Shown here piece by piece: positions 15,272-23,000 of a stretch of 43,411 bases of DNA (position 1 is the first letter of the stretch; each line of letters opens with the position of its first letter). The notes beneath the pieces are model-generated. The model had not been told where the DNA came from, did not search any database, and saw only the letters and a program-made list of their open reading frames with translations. The translations under genes and the position numbers were made by a program. The stretch covers positions 1 to 43,411 of the forward strand of contig JBFWTJ010000001.1 of the NCBI GenBank assembly GCA_050247895.1. The letters are read 5' to 3'. This DNA comes from CAVPEW01 sp050247895. Its GTDB lineage: Bacteria > Actinomycetota > Acidimicrobiia > Acidimicrobiales > VFJN01.

Positions 15272-15856
15272 GTGAGCGCCGACCGGCCCGCCGACCTGGC
15301 CGGCAAGGTGGCCGCCGCGCTCGACCGGCTGGCCCACGCCCGGCGAGCGGAGCGCCAGGCCGTGGCCACCCGCCACGGGCTGACCCCCCTCCAGGCCGAC
15401 CTCCTCGCCGTGCTGCGCGGCGGCCCGCCGCCCGAGCCGCTGGTCGGCGCGCTGGCCGCCGAGGTCGGCGTGACCCAGCCGACGGTGACCGACTCGCTCC
15501 GGGCGCTGGAGGGCAAGGGCCTGGTGCGGCGGCGGCCCGACCCCCGCGACGGCCGCCGGGCGACGGTCGAGCTCACCGTGGCCGGGACGCACCTGGCCGC
15601 CGAGCTGGCCGACACGCCCGACGCCGTCGTCGAGGCCGTGCGGGGCCTCGACCGCGCGCAGCAGGAGGCGGCGCTGGAGGCGCTGCTGGCCCTGATCGCC
15701 CGGCTCGTCGACGTCGGCGCCATCACCGTGGCCCGCACCTGCGCCACCTGCCGCTTCCACCGCTTCGAGCGGGGCGTGCACCGCTGCACGCTGCTCGACG
15801 TCGAGCTGCCACCCGCCGAGCTGCGGGTGGACTGCCCCGAGCACCAGCCGGCCTGA
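15272..15856 (+). CDS. MarR-family regulator with C-terminal four-cysteine motif
   Basis: A 194-residue protein. Residues about 20-150 form a MarR winged-helix domain (LTPLQADLLAVL, VGVTQPTVTDSLRALEGKGLVRRRPDPRDGRR). The C-terminal tail adds C157-x2-C160-x11-C172-x15-C188 (TCATCRFHRF, HRCTLLDVELP, VDCPEH), which should bind zinc or an Fe-S cluster. Such tails turn MarR proteins into redox or metal sensors. It lies 19 bp after the protoglobin on the same strand with a GTG start, so it is probably cotranscribed with it. It may control the palindrome upstream of the globin or the shared elements nearby. Confidence 0.88.
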   Translation: MSADRPADLAGKVAAALDRLAHARRAERQAVATRHGLTPLQADLLAVLRGGPPPEPLVGALAAEVGVTQPTVTDSLRALEGKGLVRRRPDPRDGRRATVELTVAGTHLAAELADTPDAVVEAVRGLDRAQQEAALEALLALIARLVDVGAITVARTCATCRFHRFERGVHRCTLLDVELPPAELRVDCPEHQPA

Positions 15857-15912
15857 CCCACCCCCGCCGCCGCGGCCGCCGATGGGGCGCGCCGTCGCGG
15901 CCCGGCATATAT

Positions 15913-15933
15913 TTCTAGTTGTGAATAGAGAAA
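15913..15933. promoter_or_regulatory. Shared dyad element, copy 4, overlapping the cupredoxin start
   Basis: A 21-bp element beginning TTCTA and ending TAGAGAAA, a clear dyad that spans the GTG start at 15921. A -10-like TATATT at 15908-15913 lies just left of it. A repressor bound here would cover the transcription and translation start. There is no leftward gene in this spacer. Confidence 0.5.
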
Positions 15934-16343
15934 CAAGGCGGCACCTGGTCGGGGCCGCACCGCTCGTCGCCCTCGCCCTGGTCCTGTCGAGCTGCGGCGA
16001 CGACGGGTCCGACGACGGGTCCGTCGGCGGGCGCGACGGCGGAGCCGACCCCGCACCGGCGACCGACGGACCCGTGGACCTCGACGTCGTGGCCCAGGAC
16101 ATCCACTTCGACCGGGACGACTACGCGACCCGACCCGGGACCGTCCGCGTCCGCTACACGAACGAGGGCAGCATCCGCCACACGCTGGTGGTCGAGGACG
16201 TCGACGGGTTCTCGCTCGACGTCACCGGCCACGGCGACGTCGAGCGGGGCACCCTCGAGCTCGAGCCGGGCCGGTACGTCCTGTACTGCGACGTGGCCGG
16301 GCACCGGGCCGCCGGCATGGAAGCCCGCCTGGAGGTGGCGTGA
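15921..16343 (+). CDS. Cupredoxin-like lipoprotein
   Basis: A 140-residue exported copper protein. It has a charged n-region (NRETRRH), a hydrophobic stretch and a lipobox LSSC with C25 as the lipidated cysteine. An Asp/Gly-rich linker follows, then a blue-copper fold whose ligands are H87 (IRHTLVV), C123, H128 and M133 (YCDVAGHRAAGM), a complete type-1 site. It should carry electrons or hold copper at the outer face of the membrane. The GTG at 15921 is probably leaderless, since TATATT ends seven bases before it. The next gene overlaps by GTGA. Confidence 0.88.
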   Translation: MNRETRRHLVGAAPLVALALVLSSCGDDGSDDGSVGGRDGGADPAPATDGPVDLDVVAQDIHFDRDDYATRPGTVRVRYTNEGSIRHTLVVEDVDGFSLDVTGHGDVERGTLELEPGRYVLYCDVAGHRAAGMEARLEVA

Positions 16344-16663
16344 CGACGCTCGACCATCCCGATCCCGCGACGCCCTCCGCCGCCGCCCGCTCCCCGCTGA
16401 TCGAGCCCGGCTCACCCGCGGGTCGGTGGGCCTCGATCGGCGCGCTCATCGGCTTCGCCGTCCTGTTCGGCATGGTCGCCGCCCTCGGCCTGGGCCTGGG
16501 CATGGACGCCAAGGGCGCCATCGGCCTGGGCGTGTTCGTGGGCGTCTGGGGCGGGCTCGGCTACGGGTTCATGATGGGCGGGTGCGTCGCCCTGTCGATC
16601 TCCCACGTCCACACCCACGCCGCCGACCCAGCCGGCCGGCCCGACCCTCCCGCCACGCCGTGA
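16340..16663 (+). CDS. Small two-span membrane protein (107 aa)
   Basis: A Gly-rich protein with two likely membrane helices (IGALIGFAVLFGMVAALGLGLG and IGLGVFVGVWGGLGYGFMMG) and a histidine-bearing tail, HVHTHAAD, that could bind metal. I do not recognise a named family. The GTG start overlaps the cupredoxin stop by 4 nt, and its stop overlaps the haemoglobin start by 4 nt. It is therefore an integral member of a four-gene unit, perhaps a membrane partner of the cupredoxin. Confidence 0.75.
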   Translation: MTTLDHPDPATPSAAARSPLIEPGSPAGRWASIGALIGFAVLFGMVAALGLGLGMDAKGAIGLGVFVGVWGGLGYGFMMGGCVALSISHVHTHAADPAGRPDPPATP

Positions 16664-17097
16664 GCCGGCTGGCCGCGGTGCCCTCCCGGCGGGGCCGGGA
16701 CCTCGACGACCCCACCGAGATCGCCGAGATGGTCCGCCGCTTCTACGCCGACGTGGCCCAGGACGACCTGCTCGGGCCGCTCTTCAACGACGTCGCCCGG
16801 GTCGACTGGTCCGAGCACCTGCCCAAGCTCACCGCCTTCTGGTGCCGGGTGCTGCTGTCGATGCCCGGCTACGAGGGCAACCCCTTCCGGGCCCACCTGC
16901 TGGTCCACGCCCGGCAACCCTTCACCACGGCCCACTTCGAGCGCTGGCTCGACCTGTTCCACGAGACGGTGGACCTGGGCTGGGACGGTCCCGGCGCCGA
17001 GCAGGCCAAGGCCTTCGCCCGCAAGGTGGCCATGGTCCACTCCAAGCAGCTCGTCGGCCACCCCGTCACCTACGCCGACCCCGGGGCCGGTCGATGA
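16660..17097 (+). CDS. Group III truncated haemoglobin
   Basis: A 145-residue truncated globin of group III. Landmarks are IAEMVRRFYADVAQDDLLGPLFN, WSEHLPKLTAFWCRVLL with an E7-like H53, GYEGNPFRAHLLVHARQPF and HFERWLDLFHETV. The proximal haem ligand is H79 or H83. These globins bind O2 and NO and are linked to nitrosative stress (for example Ctb of Campylobacter). GTG start, GTGA overlap on the left and ATGA overlap on the right. It sits in one operon with the cupredoxin and two small membrane proteins. Confidence 0.9.
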   Translation: MSRLAAVPSRRGRDLDDPTEIAEMVRRFYADVAQDDLLGPLFNDVARVDWSEHLPKLTAFWCRVLLSMPGYEGNPFRAHLLVHARQPFTTAHFERWLDLFHETVDLGWDGPGAEQAKAFARKVAMVHSKQLVGHPVTYADPGAGR

Positions 17098-17531
17098 GGG
17101 TCGACGGCTGGAGCCTGGTCCGCTTCCTCCACGTCACCGCGGCCATGGGCTGGGTCGGCGGCCAGCTCCTGCTCAGCGGCGTGGTCCTGCCCGTGCTGCG
17201 GGCCAACCTGGAGCCGGCCGCCCGCACCCCGCTCGTCCACGCCACGGCCCGGCGCTTCGCCCTGGTCGCCAACGCCGGGCTGCTGCCCGTCCTGCTCGCC
17301 ACCGGCATCGCGCTGGCCTGGCACCGGGGCGTCACCCTGGGCAGCTTCGACGACCCGGGCTACGGCCGCCTGCTCGGGATCAAGCTCACCCTCGTGGTCG
17401 TCTCGATCGTGCTGGCCGCCGGGCACGGCGTGCTGGCCACCCGCAACCCCCGCAGCGCCCGGCCCGTCGCCATGGCCGGCCTGGCCGCCTCCCTCGGCGT
17501 GGTCGTCTTCGCCACCGCCCTGGTCCCCTGA
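17094..17531 (+). CDS. CopD/DUF2269-like four-span membrane protein
   Basis: A 145-residue protein with about four membrane helices. RFLHVTAAMGWVGGQLLLSGVVLPVLR at the N-terminus is typical of small membrane proteins annotated as CopD- or DUF2269-like, often with a membrane histidine suited to haem or copper. Later helices include LLPVLLATGIALAWH and LGIKLTLVVVSIVLAAGHGV. Last gene of the four-gene unit that begins with the cupredoxin, coupled by ATGA. Copper handling or haem binding is a guess from the family and neighbours. Confidence 0.75.
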   Translation: MRVDGWSLVRFLHVTAAMGWVGGQLLLSGVVLPVLRANLEPAARTPLVHATARRFALVANAGLLPVLLATGIALAWHRGVTLGSFDDPGYGRLLGIKLTLVVVSIVLAAGHGVLATRNPRSARPVAMAGLAASLGVVVFATALVP

Positions 17532-17563
17532 GGACCCGACCTCCGATTACCAAGCCGACTTAT

Positions 17564-17581
17564 ACAAATCTTGTTTAGTAT
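17564..17581 (+). promoter_or_regulatory. AT-rich promoter of the DUF234 ATPase gene
   Basis: An AT-rich island in the 56-bp gap contains a small ACAA-N3-TTGT inverted repeat (17564-17574) and a -10-like TAGTAT (17576-17581). The GTG start at 17588 begins seven bases after this box and has no ribosome-binding site, so the message is probably leaderless. Confidence 0.45.
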
Positions 17582-17587
17582 TATTCC

Positions 17588-19054
17588 GTGCAGCGGCCCG
17601 ACGACGTGTTCGACCGCGAGTCGGAATGGGACGACCTCGCCACGTTCGCCACGCAGGGCGGATCGGGCACCCGGCTCGCCCTGGTGAGGGGACGACGACG
17701 CCAGGGGAAGTCCTACCTCCTGCGCCGGCTGGCCCGAGCCACCGGCGGCTTTTACCACCAGGCCGTCGAGGAAGAGCGGAGCCAGGCACTCGCGGGGTTC
17801 GGTCGTGCGCTGGGTGCCCACCTCGGAGTGCCCGGAGGGCGACTCGCGCTCGACCATTGGGACGACGCGCTCCTCGCCCTCCGCGAGCTGCCGACCGCCG
17901 GCGGTCCGACCGTCGTCGTCCTCGACGAGCTGCCCTACCTCCTCGGCAACTCGCCGGAGCTCCCTTCGGTCATCCAGAGGTTCATCGACGACACGGACGA
18001 TCGGCCGGGTTCCCTGCGGCTCGTCCTGTGCGGCTCGGCGCTGTCGGTCATGGCCCACCTGCTCGAGGGGACCCAGGCGCTGCGCGGTCGTGCTTCGGTC
18101 GACGTGCTGGTGCGCGCCTTCGACTACCGGACGGCAGCTGCGTTCTGGGACATCGCCGACCCCATGACCGCCTTCCTCGTCCACGCCGTCGTCGGTGGGA
18201 CCCCCGGATACCGCGACCTCCTCCCTTCGTCCCCCCCACGACGACCCTCTGACCTCGGACGATGGCTCGGTGCCGGCCCGCTGAACCCGGCGAGCGCCCT
18301 GTTCCGCGAGGACGACTACCTGCTGACAGAGGACCGCTCGCTGTCCGACCGGCAGCTCTACCACTCCGTCGTCGCCGCGATCGCCGGGGGGAGCACGAGC
18401 CAGGGTGCCATCGCCCAGGTGCTGGGACGTGAGCAGCGCGCCGTCCAGCACCCCCTCAGATCCCTGGAGGAGGCGGGCTTCGTCACCGCCACCGACGACG
18501 CGCTCAGGTCGAGGCGGCCCATCTACCGGATCGCCGACCCGATCGTCCGGTTCCACCACGTCGTCACCCGCCGTGACCTCGCACGGTTCGAGGATCGGCG
18601 GACCGCCGAGGCGTGGGAGGACGCCAGGCCCCGCTTTCGAACCCACGTGCTCGGCCCTCACTTCGAGGACCTCGCGCGAGCCTTCACCTTCGCCTACGCA
18701 TCACCGGCCACGGTCGGCGGCAGCGTGGCCTCGGTCGGACCAGCCGTCGTCAACGATCCGACCACACGTCGCCAGCACGAGATCGACGTCGTGGCCCTCG
18801 GGCGCGAACCCGACGGCTCCTCGCGGGTGTTGGCCATCGGTGAAGCGAAGTTCACGACCTCCAAGCGGACCACCGCCGACCTGGATCGGCTGGAGGACGT
18901 GCGTCGCCTCGTGGCGCGCAAGTCGCCGGCGGCCGAGACCGCCCGGTTGCTGCTGTTCGCAGCCAACGGGGTCGACGTGAACCTCGCCCGCGTCGCGAAG
19001 GGCCGACCCGATGTGGAGCTGGTCGACATCCAGCGCCTCTACTTCGGGGAGTAG
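17588..19054 (+). CDS. AAA-type ATPase with C-terminal DUF234 domain
   Basis: A 488-residue protein of the archaeal-type ATPase plus DUF234 family. The Walker A is GRRRQGKSYLL (about 35-45) and the Walker B is TVVVLDELPYL. A winged helix follows in QGAIAQVLGREQRAVQHPLRSLEEAGFV. The C-terminal DUF234 region has a nuclease-like E...EIDVVAL...AIGEAKF arrangement resembling PD-(D/E)XK enzymes. Function of the family is unproven; roles in mobile elements or defence have been suggested. By eye, codon use is less GC-biased than the neighbours, which hints at horizontal gain. Its stop faces that of the SufR-like gene across 27 bp. Confidence 0.88.
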   Translation: MQRPDDVFDRESEWDDLATFATQGGSGTRLALVRGRRRQGKSYLLRRLARATGGFYHQAVEEERSQALAGFGRALGAHLGVPGGRLALDHWDDALLALRELPTAGGPTVVVLDELPYLLGNSPELPSVIQRFIDDTDDRPGSLRLVLCGSALSVMAHLLEGTQALRGRASVDVLVRAFDYRTAAAFWDIADPMTAFLVHAVVGGTPGYRDLLPSSPPRRPSDLGRWLGAGPLNPASALFREDDYLLTEDRSLSDRQLYHSVVAAIAGGSTSQGAIAQVLGREQRAVQHPLRSLEEAGFVTATDDALRSRRPIYRIADPIVRFHHVVTRRDLARFEDRRTAEAWEDARPRFRTHVLGPHFEDLARAFTFAYASPATVGGSVASVGPAVVNDPTTRRQHEIDVVALGREPDGSSRVLAIGEAKFTTSKRTTADLDRLEDVRRLVARKSPAAETARLLLFAANGVDVNLARVAKGRPDVELVDIQRLYFGE

Positions 19055-19081
19055 CGGGCCTCGTCCCGAGTGCGCGGGCGG

Positions 19082-19756
19082 TCAGGCCGGGGTGGCGACC
19101 TTGATCCGGCAGCCGGCCCGGCGGGGCGGGCGGACGACCAGGTCGGTGATGGTCGCCTCGCCGCCGGTCTGCTCGGCGATGCCCTCGGCGATGCCCCGGT
19201 GCAGGTCGCAGACGATCTCGGGCGACGACGCGGCCGGGCCCACGAACGGGCAGCGGTCCAGGACCACCTCGACCCCGGCCCGGGCCGGCGCCACCCGGGG
19301 CTCGAAGCCGAGCCGGCGGGCCACCGCGTCGAGCACCTCCACGGCGTCCGCGCCGCGGCCGTGGTCCGCGGCCAGCCGGCGACCGGCCCGGCGGCCGACC
19401 TCCCGGGGGGTCCCCTCACCGCGGAGGAGCTCGAGCAGCATCATCGACAGGGCCTCGAACGGGCTCGGGCCGCCCCAGCGCTCGGCCGCGCCCGGCATCG
19501 GCCGGTAGCGCAGCCGGGGCCGCCCGGGGCCCGAGGGGGCGTCCTGCTCCTCGACGACCAACCCGGCCTGGCGCAGCTTGGCCAGGTGCTGGCGGATGGC
19601 GTTGTGGTTGAGCCCGAAGTGGTCGGTCAGCTCGGCCACGCCCACCGGGCCCGGCGCGCCACGGACGTAGGCGAACACGGCGTTGCGGGTGGGGTCCCCC
19701 AGGGCCCGGCTCTGCACCAGGATGTCCTGGTCGATGAGGTCGTCGCCTCGGGGCAT
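19082..19756 (-). CDS. SufR-like winged-helix repressor with C-terminal cysteines
   Basis: A 224-residue regulator. Residues about 15-75 are an ArsR/SufR-type winged helix (LGDPTRNAVFAYVR, VAELTDHFGLNHNAIRQHLAKLRQAGLV). The C-terminal half carries C169 (RCPFVGPAA), C183 with H186 (IVCDLH) and C216 (AGCRIKV), matching the layout of SufR-type Fe-S sensors although SufR usually has a fourth cysteine. It probably senses an Fe-S cluster and so iron, O2 or NO. ATG 19756 has AGGAG six bases upstream. Its promoter contains a copy of the shared dyad element, so it is the best candidate for the regulator of that set. It diverges from the giant operon at 20022. Confidence 0.85.
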   Translation of the reverse strand: MPRGDDLIDQDILVQSRALGDPTRNAVFAYVRGAPGPVGVAELTDHFGLNHNAIRQHLAKLRQAGLVVEEQDAPSGPGRPRLRYRPMPGAAERWGGPSPFEALSMMLLELLRGEGTPREVGRRAGRRLAADHGRGADAVEVLDAVARRLGFEPRVAPARAGVEVVLDRCPFVGPAASSPEIVCDLHRGIAEGIAEQTGGEATITDLVVRPPRRAGCRIKVATPA

Positions 19757-19813
19757 GCGCCGCTCCTGACCGTCGGGCCCGCGACCGCGGAGGCGCTCCG
19801 GGCCGGCAGGTAA

Positions 19814-19835
19814 TTCTATCGGCTGCTCGATCAAA
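19814..19835. promoter_or_regulatory. Shared dyad element, copy 5 (SufR-like regulator promoter)
   Basis: A 22-bp element beginning TTCTATC and ending GATCAAA, in the 265-bp region between the regulator and the giant operon. On the minus strand it gives TTTGATC and a -10-like TAGAAT for the regulator. Its presence here suggests autoregulation. It is about 190 bp from the giant operon start, so control of that operon is uncertain. Confidence 0.5.
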
Positions 19836-20021
19836 CAGCCGGGAAGCCTGCGGCGGGAACGGCCGCCACGGTCCGCGTCGGGCCGACCGCGCGATCGGCA
19901 GATCTGCCCCTTCGGCTGCACTATGTTGCCGAGCCGTGCGGACGGGCGGGGCCCAGGATGTGGGTTCGTGGGCGACCGACCGCGAGCGCACGTCCGGTCG
20001 GGCAGGTCCTGAGGGCTGACG

Positions 20022-23000
20022 GTGGCCTACGCCCCGCTCTCCGGCCGGCTGTCGAGCCTGCCCCTCGTCCTCTGCGGGCCTCTGCTCCGCCGCGTGACCA
20101 CCGACGCGGTCACCGTCTTCGTGGCGCTGCGCAAGCCGGCCAGCGTCACCCTCACCGTCTCGGCGGTCACCTCGGCCGGCGGCGCCGGCGCGACCCGTTG
20201 CACCGGCACGGCGCCGACCGTCGGGATCGGCGCCAACCTGCACGTGGTCGCCGTCACCGCCACCGCGCCCGGCGCCATCGTGCCCGGGGCCACCTACGTC
20301 TACGACCTCGCACTGACCCCGCAGGGCGAGTCGACCCGCTCCCTGCTCGACGCCGGCGTGGTGGCCGACACCGGGGCCGCGGCCCGCCAGGCCCTGACCT
20401 ACGAGGTGCCCGGCGCCCCGGCCCTGCCCTCGTTCACCGCCCCGCCGCCCGACCCCCGCGGCCTGCGGATCCTGCACGTCTCGTGCCGCAAGCCCCACGG
20501 CCACGGCACCGACGCCCTGCCCACCGTCGACCGCATGATCCGCGACTCGTTCACCGCGACCGGGCCCGACGCCGCGCCCCGGCCCCACCTGCTCGTCCAC
20601 ACCGGCGACCAGATCTACGCCGACGACGTGGCCGATCACCTGCTGTACGTGCTGATCGACGCGGCCGACGCCCTGCTCGGCTGGACCCCCGGCGAGCAGC
20701 TCCCCCTGCCCGGCGGGGCCGCCGCGCCCCGCACCCTGCGCCCCGGGCTGCGGATCCGGACCGCGCTCGAGGGCGGGCTGACCAGCGGGGCGCCCTTCGG
20801 CCGCAAGCCCCCCGACCAGGTCGACGACGACGTCGTGGCCAAGTGGGGCCAGGAGCCCCGCAGCCACCTGCTCGGCTTCGGCGAATTCTGCGCCATGTAC
20901 CTGCACGCGTGGAGCCCGACCCTGTGGCCCCCGGCCATGCCGACCGAGGCCGAGCTCTACCCGGGCGCCACGCCCGAGCAGCTCGAGGCCCACCGCAAGG
21001 CCGTCTCCGACCAGCGCACCCGGGTCGGCTGGGGCTACGGCCCGTTCGTGGCCGACGTCCGCCGGCTGCTGGCCAACGTGCCCTCGCTGATGCAGTTCGA
21101 CGACCACGAGGTGACCGACGACTGGTTCCTCAACCTCGCCTGGCTCAAGCGCGCCCAGGACCCGGCCACCCCCAAGGGCCGGCTGGGCCGGTCCATCGTG
21201 CGCAACGGGATGGCCGCGTTCGCCGTGTTCCAGGGGTGGGGCAACGTCCCCGAGCGGTTCGTCGCCGCCCCCGGCCCGGTCCCGGTGGCCGGCGCCGAGA
21301 TCCTCCGGCTGCTCAACACCTGGCACGGCGACGGCGGCCGCAGCGACAGCGCCACCGGCAGCAACACCCTCGAGCTGCTCGAGAAGCTGCTCGGGCTGCC
21401 CACCGGCTTCGGCATCGACCGGGCCACGCGCGACGCCAACGCCATCGACTGGCACTTCCACCACACCTGGCCCGGCCACCAGCTCGTGGTGCTCGACACC
21501 CGCACGGTCCGCTCGACCCCGGGCGCCGAGGGCGAGCCACCCGCGCTCATCTCCGCCGAGGACCTCGTCGACCAGTTCGCCCAGGTCCCCGTGCCCGGGG
21601 CCGACGACCTCGTCCTGGTGGTGTCCCCCGCGCCGGTGTTCGGGGCCGAGGCCCACGAGAAGCTGGGCAAGACCCGCCAGCACATGGTCGACCCCGAGCA
21701 CTGGTCGCTCCAGGAGGCGGCCTGGGAGCGCCTGCTGGCCCGCGTCGTGACCCGGCGGCCGGCCGACGCGACCGGCGTGCGCCGGTCGCGGACCGTCATC
21801 CTGTCCGGCGACGTCCACTACGCCTCGACGCTGGCCGTGCACTACAAGGGCCGGCCCTACGAGGCCGACGCCACGACCCGGGTCGAGGCGGCCATCGCCC
21901 AGCTCACGTCGAGCGCGTCGAAGAACCAGGACTCCAAGACCATCGGGATCGCCTACGGAGCCAGCGCGGCCATGCCCGCCGCCCACCGCTACGGCTGGAC
22001 CAACCCGGGCGGCGGGCCGTTCCCGGTGACCACCGCGACCGGCACCGAGACCCGCAACGGCTCGCCCGTGGTGGTCGACGTGCCCAACGGCCCCGGGCCG
22101 CTCGCCGAGTGGGACGTCGACATCCTCCCCCAGCGCGACGTGCGCCTCGGCATCTCGCACCTGCTCAGCCTGCCCCCGGCCGGCGGCGGGCTCGCCGGGG
22201 CCGTCGAGGCCGGCAAGTGGGCCGCCGGCGTGGTCGCGACCGAGCTCAGCGGGCGCCGCATCGTGGGGCGCAACAACGTGGGCGACATCCGCTTCCGGTG
22301 GGAGGCGGGCGACGACAAGAAGGTCATGCACCACCTCTGGTACCGGGCCAAGGACGCCGACCCGCTCGCCGCACCGCACACCCTGCACGTGGTGGACCTC
22401 GCCGTCGGCCTGCCCGCGGCGTCGACGGACCCGACCCTGCGCCGGGGCGACCACGACCGCGACGCCGGCGGCATCGCCCGCTACGACGGGGCCGACCGGG
22501 TCGAGCCGGCCCCGGGCAGCGGGCTCGTCGCCCGGCGCCAGGCCCAGCTGGCCCAGCTCGGCTTCTCGCTCGTCGGCCCGGCCGACGGCCTGTTCGACGC
22601 CGAGATGGAGGAGGCCGTCCGCGAGTTCCAGATCGCGGCCGGCAGCTCCCGGGCCGCCCGCTCGACCAGCGGCGCGCCGAGCGACCCGACGACCCACGAA
22701 CCGGTGGTCATCGGCACGGCCGAGCGCTACGCCGGCGCGATCGACGGCCGGATCGACCAGGCCCTGGCCGGGGTGATCGACGGCTGGGTCGCCCGGGGCT
22801 GGGCCAACCCGGTGTGGGCCCGGGCCCAGCAGGGCGCCACGGTGACCGCCACCACGGTCTGGCGCTTCGACGACCCCGTCCCGGCGGGCAGCGAGGTGTC
22901 GATCCGGGACCTGTCCGACCTGTGGCCCCTGCCCGGCGGCCGGGCCGCGGCCGACTACCACCCGGCGGGGCGCTTCCTGGCCACGGCGGGCGGGCCCGTG

